Assembly: GCA_019752575.1 (NCBI GenBank)
Contig: JAIELW010000011.1
Location: forward strand, 1 to 64,000
Direction: 5' to 3'
Length of the DNA stretch: 64,000 nucleotides
Source of the DNA: Xanthobacteraceae bacterium
Lineage (GTDB): Bacteria > Pseudomonadota > Alphaproteobacteria > Rhizobiales > Xanthobacteraceae
In this document: positions 10,401-19,031 of the stretch, in pieces
Position numbering within the stretch: position 1 is the first letter of the stretch
Layout: the number at the start of each line of letters is the position of its first letter
Notes under the pieces: model-generated
What the model saw: only the letters and a program-made list of their open reading frames with translations
Database searches by the model: none
What the model was told of the DNA's origin: nothing
Made by a program: the position numbers and the translations under genes

Positions 10401-10576
10401 TCAATCTTTCCACCGCCATCGTCTTCGGTCTCGGCTTTGCCACGGTGCTGACCCTCGTGGTGACGCCCGCGATGCTGATGGGGATCGAGCACATGGCCGA
10501 GTGGCGCCGCCGCACCTTCGGCAAGAAGACGCCGAAGCCGAAAAAGGGCGGTACGAAGATCGTTCCCGCCGAATAA
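7448..10576 (+). CDS. RND-family efflux transporter, inner-membrane subunit
   Basis: This 1042-residue proton-driven pump of the AcrB/MexB superfamily has twelve predicted membrane helices and two large periplasmic loops. Visible signs are the N-terminal amphipathic start with ITRARLTIATLIFLLLAG, the proton-relay motif VGMLVDDAIIVSEF near residues 392-405, and the second-half helices around residues 835-1010. Length and order are as in the family. It starts 10 bases after the adaptor gene. The lower similarity to AcrB motifs suggests the broader proteobacterial branch, possibly for drugs, solvents or hydrophobic compounds; the substrate is unknown. A strong terminator follows. Confidence 0.93.
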   Translation: MNPVDFAITRARLTIATLIFLLLAGTVAYVRIAKESEPDVRIPIVYVQLSQRGISPEDSERLLLRPVETKLKSVGNVKEMRSQAFENGGYVLLEFQAGFDSKSALADVRAKVDEAKRDMPTDMDEPLVQEVNLSLYPVIVVALSGDVPERTLLRIARTAKNAIEQSPGVLSAELRGARDEVVEIIANPALMKSYNVSLDQLLQVTRASNSLVAAGALEGETGRFAVKVPSLIEKPEDVLRIPVAATSGASVTLGDIAQVRPTFKDALTVTRVNGQPAMTIEVSKRTGENLINTVDGVKKVVAQLQATWPEAVKVSYTQDKSKTIRIMLHDLQNAVATAVLLVTVIILFALGLRASVFIGIAIPASFLTGVLGLYLAGLTINIVVLFSLILAVGMLVDDAIIVSEFAERRMSEGMEPRAAYSLAAKRMATPVISATFTRIAAFSPLLFWPGVVGEFMKYLPITLIATLFASMIVALIFTPTLGALLGRAAPVPHDDRVSDQGPYMRLVKSAISRPGTTIMIVIAVLVAIQMTYGRFGKGVEFFPDVEPDFGQVVIHARGNLSIDEKDRLMKQVEQRVLKFPGLSTVYARIGEQPRGMDELSEDTVGVMQFEFADWKTRPKAREIMNQMREATKDIPGVFIEVTAPRAGPPTGKPVQVQLSALNPDLLPAAAVKVAAVLGKHPHVRDLDDGQQLPGIDWTIQVHKALAAQYGASAATVGSAVQLVTNGLKITDYRPPEADKPVDIIVRFPPELRSLGQIDELRAQTQVGHIPLGNFIERLPAKKVGNIKRVNGNRIITVQSNVASGVQSAVVQQQIAAEISKLDLGQGVLWKLKGEDEEREKASAFLVTAFLTAIFLIFTILLAQFNKITSVFVVLTAVVLSTFGVMLGFMLMGQPFGVVMGGIGVIANAGVIVNNNIVLIDTYDRLRHEGMSAYDAILLTCRERARPVVLTAVAAILGVLPIAFGVNLDFVMREVAVGAPATQWWINLSTAIVFGLGFATVLTLVVTPAMLMGIEHMAEWRRRTFGKKTPKPKKGGTKIVPAE

Positions 10577-10579
10577 AAA

Positions 10580-10608
10580 AACGGGCCGCAAATGCGGCCC
10601 GTTCTTTT
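10580..10608 (+). terminator. Intrinsic terminator of the efflux operon
   Basis: A 10-bp perfect stem AACGGGCCGC/GCGGCCCGTT with a four-base loop is followed by CTTTT. It lies four bases after the pump stop codon. The A-run before the stem may let it act in both directions. Confidence 0.9.
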
Positions 10609-10630
10609 AATTCGCTCCAGAATTTAATTT

Positions 10631-10720
10631 CGTCATGGCCGGGCTCGTCCCGGCCATCCACGCCTCAACAGCATCGCTGCCGGAAAGGCGTGGATGCCCG
10701 GCACAAGGCCGGGCATGACG
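10631..10720. repeat. REPIN-like doublet (family A) between the pump gene and leuA
   Basis: Two hairpins in inverted orientation: a left unit with GCCGGG-N5-CCCGGC and a right unit with GCCCGGC-N5-GCCGGGC. They are joined by complementary arms (CCACGCC / GGCGTGG) and a short spacer. Other full or half copies lie at 16003, 16346, 16948, 49810, 49975, 54006 and 62181. Confidence 0.85.
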
Positions 10721-10730
10721 CAGTAAATGT

Positions 10731-12305
<1,575 letters not shown>

Positions 12306-12364
12306 GGCTCTGTTCCTTCTAGGCTTTGCGCCGCTTGGAGCGCTCCGGGGTTTCGTTCGTCAGT

Positions 12365-12408
12365 TCCCCTGAGTGCCAAGGCGCGTGCGCCCAGCCGGCC
12401 TCAGGGGC
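12365..12408 (-). promoter_or_regulatory. Stem-loop in the leuA leader (attenuator candidate)
   Basis: CCCCTGAG and CTCAGGGG pair around an inner GGCGC/GCGCC-type stem. The structure overlaps the leader peptide stop at 12401-12403. Its position matches an antitermination or pause hairpin whose folding depends on where the ribosome stalls. I see no good T-run terminator after it, so the exact mechanism is uncertain. Confidence 0.5.
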
Positions 12409-12496
12409 GGCGAAGAAGAAGGAGACCCAGAATGAGAGCGTTGCCCGGGATCGTTTCGATCCGGGGCGCAAGACGCTTGGTGCGGAAAGTCGTCAT
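12401..12496 (-). CDS. leuA leader peptide (31 residues)
   Basis: A short frame starts MTTFRTKRLAPR and contains LILGLLLL near its C-terminus, that is six leucines in eight residues, then ends RRP. It lies about 95 bases before the leuA start on the same strand and ends inside a stem-loop. Clusters of codons for the pathway product just before a structured region are the hallmark of attenuation leaders. I infer that slow translation at low leucyl-tRNA favours leuA expression. Confidence 0.7.
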   Translation of the reverse strand: MTTFRTKRLAPRIETIPGNALILGLLLLRRP

Positions 12497-12753
12497 GGCG
12501 TCAGGTTTGCTCTCGATTCGTCTGTCAGCTTGCCGGGTTGCGGTTAGCAATCCGTAAGCAGGCGGCTGGCGTTCTACCGGCCCGTGCCGTTCCCGGCAAG
12601 CTGCAACTTTACGCAGGGAAAATAGGTCAGGGCTTTTGCCGTTTGGTCCGGGCGGATCGGTTGCAAGGCTCCTCGCCCACCGCACATTGAAACTCGGCGC
12701 TCGTTCGCTAAGCTCGTCGCCGCTGCGAGCAAAGGATTCTCAAGGAGATCGCC

Positions 12754-12939
12754 ATGCGCGTCGTATTTGCTGCCCTCATTGCGTTCAGCTTCATGCCGGC
12801 CCTCACCGCTACGGACGCTTCGGCGCAGGCGACGTGCCGCAGCAAGTGCACCGAAGAAGAGCAGATGTGCCTCAAGCGCACCAACAACAAGGGGCAATGC
12901 GGCGACAAGGCCAAGCAATGCGCGTCGAAGTGCAAATAG
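12754..12939 (+). CDS. Small secreted cysteine-rich protein, unknown function
   Basis: This 61-residue protein has a signal peptide (MRVVFAALIAFSFMPALTAT, cleavage near ASA at 22-24). The mature part of about 37 residues contains six cysteines in a paired pattern (CRSKC, MC, QC, QCASKC). The ATG is preceded by AAGGAGATC, a strong ribosome site, which supports a real gene despite the small size. The cysteine spacing suggests disulfide bonds or metal binding in the periplasm. I do not recognise a named family. It is transcribed away from leuA and converges on the hydrolase gene. Confidence 0.7.
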   Translation: MRVVFAALIAFSFMPALTATDASAQATCRSKCTEEEQMCLKRTNNKGQCGDKAKQCASKCK

Positions 12940-12981
12940 CCCGAGCTTCGGACGAACGCCTAGCGCGTATGGTGTTCGAGA

Positions 12982-13776
12982 CTATTTCCGCGATTTTATC
13001 CAGTCGGAAACCGCTTTCACGACCTGATCGTCGATGCCGATGAATCCGTGCGCGGACTGCGCCTCGCACGGATGCCCGGTGCCTTGCGGGCCGTCGAGCA
13101 AAAGGATGTCGAGCTTCTCTCCGCCGCGCCATTTCTGGAACGCCTCGATCGACTCCGGCAGCGTGTATTCGCACTGGTCCTTCTTGTGGCCGATCAGGAA
13201 CATCGGCACCTGCGCCTTCTCTCTGTTGTTCTGGATCCCGCGCAGGAAGCTCGGCTGGTTGCCCGAGGGCATCAGCATCGCGGCAGTGAGCACGACAAAA
13301 TCCGGCCGCTGCTTTCCTTCGGTGACGAGGAGCATCACACCGGCAGATACCGCCGCGCGGCTGGTGCCGACGACGATGACCGGCTCCGCAATCGTGCGCA
13401 TATAGGCGACGAGCGCGCCGAGATCGGCGCCATAGCGCGGATGCCAGCGATAGCCGTTGACCGGATTTTTCTCGCCCTTCCAGTCGCGCGCGATGTCCGG
13501 TACTAGCACCGCAAACCCGTGCTTCAGATATTGTGCGCGCGTGCGCACAAGCTGGTTGCCGCGGCCCCATTTGATGTCGCCGTTCGCGGCAATATCCATC
13601 TGGCCGTGGCCGCCGACGAGCAGGATCACGCTGGCAACCGGCTTCTCTGGCTTCAGCAGGATCGCGCGGACCTTCTGGTTGCGCGAAGGTATTTCGACGG
13701 TGGGTTCGGCGGCGGTTAGCGAAGCAGGCGGGAAAACGGCGAAAATAGAAACAAGTAAAACTACGGCTGCGCGCAT
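12982..13776 (-). CDS. Secreted alpha/beta-hydrolase-fold protein
   Basis: This 264-residue protein has a signal peptide (cleavage near residue 22, TAA). It has the alpha/beta hydrolase order: an oxyanion-type GGHGQ near residue 56, a nucleophile elbow GTSRA near residue 138, a possible acid in GHKKDQC, and late histidines (GTGHPCEAQSAHGF). Substrate and pathway are unknown; the fold covers esterases, peptidases and lipases. It stands alone between two small genes, and its start is 74 bases from the divergent lipoprotein gene. Confidence 0.75.
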   Translation of the reverse strand: MRAAVVLLVSIFAVFPPASLTAAEPTVEIPSRNQKVRAILLKPEKPVASVILLVGGHGQMDIAANGDIKWGRGNQLVRTRAQYLKHGFAVLVPDIARDWKGEKNPVNGYRWHPRYGADLGALVAYMRTIAEPVIVVGTSRAAVSAGVMLLVTEGKQRPDFVVLTAAMLMPSGNQPSFLRGIQNNREKAQVPMFLIGHKKDQCEYTLPESIEAFQKWRGGEKLDILLLDGPQGTGHPCEAQSAHGFIGIDDQVVKAVSDWIKSRK

Positions 13777-13849
13777 GGGTCACCTGTCGCTTAATCTTGC
13801 ATCAAGAAACATTCCGGTACAAATTCTCGCATCACGAAAAGGCATCCGG

Positions 13850-14179
13850 ATGAAACGCATTTTCTTCAGCTTGCCCGTTCTTTTGCTTTGCGCCGCCTGC
13901 ACCAGCACATCGGCACCGCCTCCGCAACAGCAGACCGCGGCCCCCGATCCGCAGATTGCGTCGCTGGAGCCCGCGAGCGGCCCTGCTGAATGCACGCGGA
14001 ATATCAACCAGTTTCAGAACGTGATCGCCGCCGATGTGGGCACCGGCTCGCTCGACCGCAATGTGTTTCCGCGTATTGCAACCGACCTCGGTCCGGTGCG
14101 CGCGGTCTGCGCTTCCGGCGACGCCGCGGGCGCGAACCGCGAACTTACGGCCGTTAAGAAAAAATACGGCTACCGCTAA
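13850..14179 (+). CDS. Small lipoprotein, unknown function
   Basis: This 109-residue protein has a lipoprotein signal (MKRIFFSLPVLLLCAAC; lipobox LCAAC, lipid-modified Cys17). A Pro/Gln-rich linker follows, then a small domain with two further cysteines (AECTRN and AVCASGD) that could form a disulfide. The start is chosen because it places the signal peptide correctly; a longer frame exists upstream without a coding look. A palindromic repeat begins one base after the stop. The function is not recognisable. Confidence 0.75.
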   Translation: MKRIFFSLPVLLLCAACTSTSAPPPQQQTAAPDPQIASLEPASGPAECTRNINQFQNVIAADVGTGSLDRNVFPRIATDLGPVRAVCASGDAAGANRELTAVKKKYGYR

Positions 14180-14180
14180 A

Positions 14181-14225
14181 GCATGATCCCGAAAAGTGGG
14201 TACCGGTTTTCGGAAAAGATCATGC
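14181..14225. repeat. Palindromic repeat (family B), 45 bases
   Basis: The ends GCATGATC/GATCATGC pair, with CCGAAAA and TTTTCGG pairing inside. A diverged copy with the same inner core lies at 44709-44753 within the thiC riboswitch. This type is very common in rhizobial genomes. Confidence 0.9.
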
Positions 14226-14237
14226 TTGGATAAAAAG

Positions 14238-15119
14238 TCACTTCTCCTTTATCAGAACCTCGCGCGCCCGCTTCATTGCTTCGAGCGCCGCCGCATCGAC
14301 CTTCGGATAAGACAGGCCGAGACCGGCGAGCGCTTCGTCTATCGCGTGCGCGACCACAAGCCGCGTGAACCATTTCTTGTCCGCCGGAACAACATGCCAA
14401 GGTGCGTGATCCGTGCTCGTGTTACGGATCATGTCCTCGTAAGCGTCCATGTATTTGTCCCAGAGCTTGCGCTCCTCGACATCGCCCGGATTGAATTTCC
14501 AGTTCTTGTCGGGTTCGTCGATGCGCTCGAGAAAGCGTTTCTTCTGTTCCTCCTTCGAAACATTCAGAAAGAACTTCAGGGTCTTCGTGCCGCTGCGCGC
14601 CATATGCTTTTCGAAAGCCCGGATATCGTCGAAACGTTCCTGCCAGATATCCTTGCCGACCAGCGATTTCGGCGTGCGTTGCTTCGCAAGAATTTCCGGG
14701 TGCACGCGAACGACGAGTACTTCTTCATAATATGAGCGGTTGAATACGCCGATACGCCCGCGCTCGGGAAGTGCCACGGTCGTGCGCCAGAGCCAGTCAT
14801 GATCGAGTTCGGTCGAAGTCGGCGCCTTGAAGGAGTGAACCTGGCACCCTTGCGGGTTGATGCCGGACATCACTTTGTCGAGCACGCTGTCTTTGCCCGC
14901 GGCATCCATCGCCTGCAGGATCACGAGCAGCGACCATTGATCCTGCGCGTAAAGCATCTCCTGATATTTGTTGATAGACTTGGAGATTTCCTCGAGGTGC
15001 TGCTTCGCCACCTCTTTCGGCAAATCGAGTTCTGCGGTGTCGCGCGGGTCCATGTCCTTCAGACGAAAATCCGGCCCGGTGACGCGGTAACGCGAAAGCA
15101 TCTTGTTGCGGTCTATCAT
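14238..15119 (-). CDS. Polyphosphate kinase 2 family nucleotide phosphotransferase
   Basis: This 293-residue PPK2 enzyme transfers phosphate between polyphosphate and nucleotides in the cytoplasm. The P-loop is LQAMDAAGKDS (about residues 68-78), followed by INPQGCQVHSFKAPT. The lid and Walker B region is FNRSYYEEVLVVRVHP. The wording AAGKDS and the overall length are closest to the single-domain class that phosphorylates AMP or ADP from polyphosphate. The exact class cannot be fixed without alignment. It lies 15 bases after pdxY on the same strand, so the two may be co-transcribed. Confidence 0.9.
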   Translation of the reverse strand: MIDRNKMLSRYRVTGPDFRLKDMDPRDTAELDLPKEVAKQHLEEISKSINKYQEMLYAQDQWSLLVILQAMDAAGKDSVLDKVMSGINPQGCQVHSFKAPTSTELDHDWLWRTTVALPERGRIGVFNRSYYEEVLVVRVHPEILAKQRTPKSLVGKDIWQERFDDIRAFEKHMARSGTKTLKFFLNVSKEEQKKRFLERIDEPDKNWKFNPGDVEERKLWDKYMDAYEDMIRNTSTDHAPWHVVPADKKWFTRLVVAHAIDEALAGLGLSYPKVDAAALEAMKRAREVLIKEK

Positions 15120-15134
15120 CTCGCATTCCTTCGT

Positions 15135-15986
15135 TTACACGATCTTCTCGGCACGGAACTTTTGCGTGGGACTTACGAATTCTTCCTGCGCATCGATCAG
15201 CAAGATCTCGCGCGAGTTCGCTTCCTTGGTTCGCTTCATCAAACCGAAAATCGAAGACGCAGCATTTGAGAGCGCTTCCGCCGACGATTTCGTTTTCAGC
15301 AAGTGGAAGAAGAAGAGCGCAGCGATTGCGTCGCCGGCCCCATTCACGGAAATTTCCAGAAGCGGCGTGCGTAACCGGAATTGTCCGTCTACTCCCGACA
15401 CCAGAAGATCGATCGAATTTTTCGGCGTATCTTCAATATGCAGGCTGGTCACCAATATATATTGCGGGCCGGCGCCGTGTAATCGCTTCACGGCTTTCAA
15501 GGTATCCGAAAGCGTCTTGGTCGCTATGCCTGAGAGATAGTCGAGTTCGAATTGGTTGGGCGTAATCACGTCCGCCGCTGGCAACGCTTTACCGCGTATA
15601 AACTCCGGAATCCCCGGCCGCACGAACACACCACGCCCGACATCGCCGATCACCGGATCGCAGCAATATTGCGCAAGCCTGTTCGCAGCCTTCACTTTGG
15701 CCGCCGCTTCGAGGATGGCTTCGCCGATTGCGGCGTCACCCATATAGCCGGAAAGCAGGCCATCGCATTTCGGCAGCACTCCGCGCTCCTCGATCCCGGT
15801 CACGACGTCGCGCACGAGATCGGCACCGAACACTTGCCCCCGCCACGCGCCATAGCCGGTGTGATTCGAGAACTGTACCGTGTGAACCGGCCATACTTCC
15901 GCACCGAGACGCTGAAGCGGAAACGCCGCCGAGGCGTTGCCGACGTGGCCGTAGGCGACATGGGATTGGATGGAAAGGAGGTTCAT
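15135..15986 (-). CDS. pdxY: Pyridoxal kinase PdxY
   Basis: This 283-residue ribokinase-fold enzyme phosphorylates pyridoxal to pyridoxal 5'-phosphate in vitamin B6 salvage. Signs are the start [20 protein letters not shown], typical of PdxY/PdxK, the [12 protein letters not shown] substrate loop, [24 protein letters not shown], and the anion-hole motif [12 protein letters not shown] with catalytic Asp near residue 220. The length matches PdxY. GGAAAGGAGG precedes the ATG. It leads a likely pair with the PPK2 gene. Confidence 0.95.
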   Translation of the reverse strand: MNLLSIQSHVAYGHVGNASAAFPLQRLGAEVWPVHTVQFSNHTGYGAWRGQVFGADLVRDVVTGIEERGVLPKCDGLLSGYMGDAAIGEAILEAAAKVKAANRLAQYCCDPVIGDVGRGVFVRPGIPEFIRGKALPAADVITPNQFELDYLSGIATKTLSDTLKAVKRLHGAGPQYILVTSLHIEDTPKNSIDLLVSGVDGQFRLRTPLLEISVNGAGDAIAALFFFHLLKTKSSAEALSNAASSIFGLMKRTKEANSREILLIDAQEEFVSPTQKFRAEKIV

Positions 15987-16002
15987 TGAAAATTACTTTT
16001 CA

Positions 16003-16036
16003 CCTCATGCGCGGGCTTGACCCGCGCATCCAGAGC
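16003..16036. repeat. Family A half-element left of the GIY-YIG gene
   Basis: A hairpin unit, CTCATGCGCGGGC then TTGA then CCCGCGCATCCAGAG. It ends six bases before the GIY-YIG stop codon. The mate in inverted orientation is at 16346-16378. Confidence 0.85.
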
Positions 16037-16041
16037 GACGA

Positions 16042-16326
16042 TCAGATAAGCTCGCCGTAAAGATCGGCCCACTCCGGATTTCCTTTTTCAATCAGTTCAA
16101 GTTTCCACTTGCGGGACCAATGCTTGATATTCTTCTCGCGCTGGATAGCAGACACTGCACTTTCGTGTCGCTCGGCAAACACCAGTCGCTTTACTCCATA
16201 CTTCGTGCTGAAACTACTCCTAATACCCATTCTATGCTCGTTCATCCGTTTCGAAAGATCGCGCGTTACGCCGACATATAAGGTGCCGTTGCGTTTGTTC
16301 GCCAAGATATATACCCAGTGACCCAT
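16042..16326 (-). CDS. Small GIY-YIG nuclease-domain protein
   Basis: This 94-residue protein consists only of a GIY-YIG domain: YIL at residues 5-8, YVGVT about ten residues later, the conserved Arg in RDLSKRMNEH, and Glu in AIQREKNIKHW. Stand-alone members (UPF0213/YhbQ-like) are thought to act on DNA but have no firm role. The frame is open to 16407, but the extra N-terminal stretch is translated repeat sequence; the ATG at 16326 begins the domain and is the likelier start. It sits between inverted halves of a palindromic repeat, 6 and 20 bases away, and overlaps nothing else. Confidence 0.88.
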   Translation of the reverse strand: MGHWVYILANKRNGTLYVGVTRDLSKRMNEHRMGIRSSFSTKYGVKRLVFAERHESAVSAIQREKNIKHWSRKWKLELIEKGNPEWADLYGELI

Positions 16327-16345
16327 AGCATCTAAATCGAATGAT

Positions 16346-16378
16346 CTCTGGATGCCCGGGTCAAGCCCGGGCATGAGG
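16346..16378. repeat. Family A half-element right of the GIY-YIG gene
   Basis: A hairpin unit, CTCTGGATGCCCGGG then TCAAG then CCCGGGCATGAG, inverted relative to 16003-16036. Together the two look like one REPIN-like doublet whose spacer is the nuclease gene. Confidence 0.85.
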
Positions 16379-16388
16379 GAATAGAGAA

Positions 16389-16925
16389 ATGTCCTTTTTG
16401 CAAACAATCAGCGCAGACGTCATCGCCTTCGTGAAAGCAAACCAGGGTTGGGCGCCCTTCATCGTGGCGCTGCTCTGTTTCGCGGAGTCACTTGCGGTCG
16501 TCTCATTCTTCGTCCCGGCGACCGTCGTGCTGGTCGGGATCGGCAGTCTGATTGGCGGCGCGGGCTTGAACTTCTGGCCGATCTGGTGGGGCGCGGTGAT
16601 CGGCGCGATCCTCGGCGACTGGCTCTCCTATGTCGTTGGACTCTATTTCAAGGACAGCGCGCATCATCATTGGCCGCTCTCCCGCTATCCGGAGTTTACA
16701 AAACGCGCCGACGACTTCATGCGAAAATGGGGTGCGATGGGCGTCTTCATCGGCCGCTTTTCGGGACCGCTGCGCGCCTTCGTGCCGCTTGCAGCCGGCG
16801 TATTCGCCGTACCGCATTGGAAATTTCAGCTCGCGAACGTGACATCCGCGATCGTCTGGGGCTTTGTCCTGCTCGCGCCAGGCTGGGGCCTTTTCAAATA
16901 CATCTCGCAATATCTCCCCCACTGA
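16389..16925 (+). CDS. DedA/SNARE-associated family membrane protein
   Basis: This 178-residue inner-membrane protein is of the DedA family, implicated in lipid carrier (undecaprenyl phosphate) flipping and membrane homeostasis. It shows the family order: a re-entrant region FAESLAVVSFFVPATVVLVG, GAVIGAILGDWLSYVVG, the conserved FIGRFSGPLRAFVPLAAG with the essential Arg pair and Pro, and two C-terminal helices. It is slightly shorter than typical DedA (about 200). It stands alone between two repeat elements, reading opposite to the GIY-YIG gene. The substrate is not assignable. Confidence 0.92.
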   Translation: MSFLQTISADVIAFVKANQGWAPFIVALLCFAESLAVVSFFVPATVVLVGIGSLIGGAGLNFWPIWWGAVIGAILGDWLSYVVGLYFKDSAHHHWPLSRYPEFTKRADDFMRKWGAMGVFIGRFSGPLRAFVPLAAGVFAVPHWKFQLANVTSAIVWGFVLLAPGWGLFKYISQYLPH

Positions 16926-16947
16926 ACCAGCCGATAAAATTTCTTCC

Positions 16948-17023
16948 CTCATGCGCGGGCTTGACCCGCGCATCCAGAGCAAGTGCAAAGACTGGATGGC
17001 CGGGTCTTCGCCCGGCCATGAGG
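16948..17023. repeat. REPIN-like doublet (family A) after the dedA-like gene
   Basis: The left unit ATGCGCGGGC-TTGA-CCCGCGCAT and right unit ATGGCCGGG-TCTTCG-CCCGGCCAT are in inverted order with a spacer of about 20 bases. The left unit matches that at 16003, which shows what an uninterrupted doublet looks like. Confidence 0.85.
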
Positions 17024-17047
17024 TTATTTAGATTTTGTGCCGAATTA

Positions 17048-18499
17048 TCAGATCGGGTAATGCGCGTGGCCGGTCTGGATCGTCATCCAGCGCAGTTCGG
17101 TGAACTCGTTGATGCCGGCGCGGCCGCCGAAGCGTCCGTAGCCGGAATCCTTCACGCCGCCGAACGGCATCTGCGGCTCGTCGGAAACGGTCGCCGAATT
17201 GATGTGGCAGATGCCGCTTTCGATGCGCGACGCCACCGCATAAGCCCGGTCGACATTGCCCGAGAACACGGAAGCCGAAAGGCCGAACTCGGTATCGTTC
17301 GCGAGACGAATAGCTTCCTCGTCGTCGGTCGCAGGCACGACGATCACGACCGGGCCGAACGACTCTTCGCGATAGATGCGCATTTCCGGCGTCACGCGGT
17401 CGATCACCGTCGGCGGGAACAGCATGCCGTTCGGCGTGCCGCCGGTCAGCACACGCGCGCCGCGATCGACGGCGTCTTTCACGAGGTCATGCACGCGCTT
17501 CACCGAGCGGTCGGAGACGAGACAGCCGATCTGCGTTTCCGGATTGGCCGGATCGCCGACGCGCAGGCCTTCCGCCTTCGCGACGAGCTTGCGGTTGAAT
17601 TCGTCCATCACCGGCTTCTGCACGATCAGGCGCTCGGTGGACATGCAGATCTGGCCCTGATGCATGAAGGCACCGAAATTGGCCGCCGCCGCCGCGTCGT
17701 CGAGATTGGCGTCGTCGAGCACGACTTGCGGTGCCTTGCCGCCGAGTTCCAGGAGCACCGGCTTCAGGAAGCGCGCGGCACTCTGCGCGATGATCTTGCC
17801 GACATGCGTCGATCCCGTGAAGTTGATGCGCTTCACGCGCGGGTCCGCGATCATCGCATCGACCGCAGCACCCGCGCCTTCGCGCGACGTGGTGAGAATG
17901 TTGATCGCGCCCGCGGGCAGACCCGCCTGCTCAAGCACTTCGCCGATAATGCGGTGCGTGCCCGGCGTCTCTTCCGAAGCCTTCATCACGACCGTGTTGC
18001 CGCAGGCGAGCGGCATCGCGACTGCACGCACGCCCAAGATCATCGGCGCGTTCCACGGCGCAATGCCGAGCACGACTCCTACCGGCTGGCGCACAGCCAT
18101 CGCGATCTTGCCCGGATGATCGGATGGGATCACTTCGCCGGTGATCTGGGAAACCGAAGCTGCGGCCTCGCGCAAAATCGAAGCGGCGAAGAAAGTATTG
18201 AACATGCCCCAGCCGAAGGTGCCGCCGGTTTCGGCGGTCATCGTTTTCGCGACTTCCGGCGCGCGGGCCGCGAGCAGATCGGCGGCCTTCCAGAGAATTT
18301 CGCGGCGCTTCGACATCGGCGTCTTCGACCATTCCTTGAACGCCGCTGCCGCCGCGCCGACTGCCGCAACCGCGTCGAGCGGACCGGCATCTGGTACTCG
18401 CGCGACAACTTCTCCGGTGAACGGATTCTTCTTGTCGTAGGTGCGGCCGTCCGCGGAACCGGCATCGCGCCCGCCGATCTTCATCGCGACATTCTGCAT
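17048..18499 (-). CDS. NAD(P)-dependent aldehyde dehydrogenase (vanillin/salicylaldehyde dehydrogenase-like)
   Basis: This 483-residue enzyme oxidises an aldehyde to the acid. It contains the NAD fold with APWNAPMILG and NFTGSTHVGK, the catalytic base Glu251 in LELGGKAP and the nucleophile Cys285 in GQICMST. The motif TERLIV after the cysteine and the short N-terminus fit the aromatic-aldehyde (Vdh/SalD-like) branch, though the substrate is inferred. The frame is open to 18700, but the ATG at 18499 follows GGGAGAG and begins the normal N-terminus. Its promoter region is shared with the divergent NTF2-like gene. Confidence 0.92.
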   Translation of the reverse strand: MQNVAMKIGGRDAGSADGRTYDKKNPFTGEVVARVPDAGPLDAVAAVGAAAAAFKEWSKTPMSKRREILWKAADLLAARAPEVAKTMTAETGGTFGWGMFNTFFAASILREAAASVSQITGEVIPSDHPGKIAMAVRQPVGVVLGIAPWNAPMILGVRAVAMPLACGNTVVMKASEETPGTHRIIGEVLEQAGLPAGAINILTTSREGAGAAVDAMIADPRVKRINFTGSTHVGKIIAQSAARFLKPVLLELGGKAPQVVLDDANLDDAAAAANFGAFMHQGQICMSTERLIVQKPVMDEFNRKLVAKAEGLRVGDPANPETQIGCLVSDRSVKRVHDLVKDAVDRGARVLTGGTPNGMLFPPTVIDRVTPEMRIYREESFGPVVIVVPATDDEEAIRLANDTEFGLSASVFSGNVDRAYAVASRIESGICHINSATVSDEPQMPFGGVKDSGYGRFGGRAGINEFTELRWMTIQTGHAHYPI

Positions 18500-18659
18500 T
18501 GAACTCTCCCTGCAAAGCTTCGTTGTTATTTTTGCCTGATCGTAGGCTTCCCAACGAATTTGGCATCCTCGACCCCCATTGTCGAGAACGGAAGCCGGTT
18601 TCGCCAGTACGGTCCCGGGCCTATGGTTAAGCCACGCCCGCGCGCTGAAGGAACGCAAG

Positions 18660-19031
18660 ATGCCGCAAGCAAACGATCGCACCATGCTTGAAAAGCTCAA
18701 TCATGAATATGTGAAATCGGTGCAGAACAAAGACGTTGCTTGGTTCGACGCCAACCTTTCAGCCGATTTCATGAATACCGCCTCCGACGGCTCGCTTGCG
18801 GACCGCAAAACCTTTCTCGGACAGATCGCGAAAGGCACCGGCGTTTCGAAGATCGCCGAGGAAGAGGTTGTAATCCGTATCACCGGAGACACCGCGATCA
18901 TTCACGCAGCGACGGCCTTCACCACCGATGCCGGCACAAGCGGACGCGGCCGCTACACCGACATTTGGCAGAAGCAGAACGGCCGCTGGATCTGCGTCGC
19001 GGCGCATGTCTCGCGCCGCGCGAGCGCTTAG
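18660..19031 (+). CDS. SnoaL/NTF2-like domain protein (DUF4440 type)
   Basis: This 123-residue single-domain protein has the cone-shaped NTF2 fold pattern: an N-terminal helix (MLEKLNHEYVKSVQNKDVAWFDANLSADF), a strand-rich middle and the typical C-terminal strand YTDIWQKQNGRWICVAAHVS. This family includes ketosteroid-isomerase-like enzymes and many binding proteins of unknown ligand. The ATG at 18660 follows GAAGGAACG and opens the domain; the frame upstream lacks a plausible start. Its stop overlaps the stop of the convergent SDR gene by four bases (TTAG). Confidence 0.82.
   Translation: MPQANDRTMLEKLNHEYVKSVQNKDVAWFDANLSADFMNTASDGSLADRKTFLGQIAKGTGVSKIAEEEVVIRITGDTAIIHAATAFTTDAGTSGRGRYTDIWQKQNGRWICVAAHVSRRASA

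Noticed and set aside
8846-10591. A 581-codon minus-strand frame opposite the RND pump
   Set aside because: It has the same antisense character (His/Arg/Asp-rich, no motif) and the pump gene on the other strand is certain.
16327-16407. N-terminal extension of the GIY-YIG frame
   Set aside because: The extra residues (including MPGLDPGIQRSF) are the translation of the family A half-repeat; the domain begins at the ATG at 16326.
16448-18502. A 684-codon plus-strand frame through the DedA gene, the repeat and the aldehyde dehydrogenase gene
   Set aside because: It crosses two real genes and a repeat, with no domain of its own.
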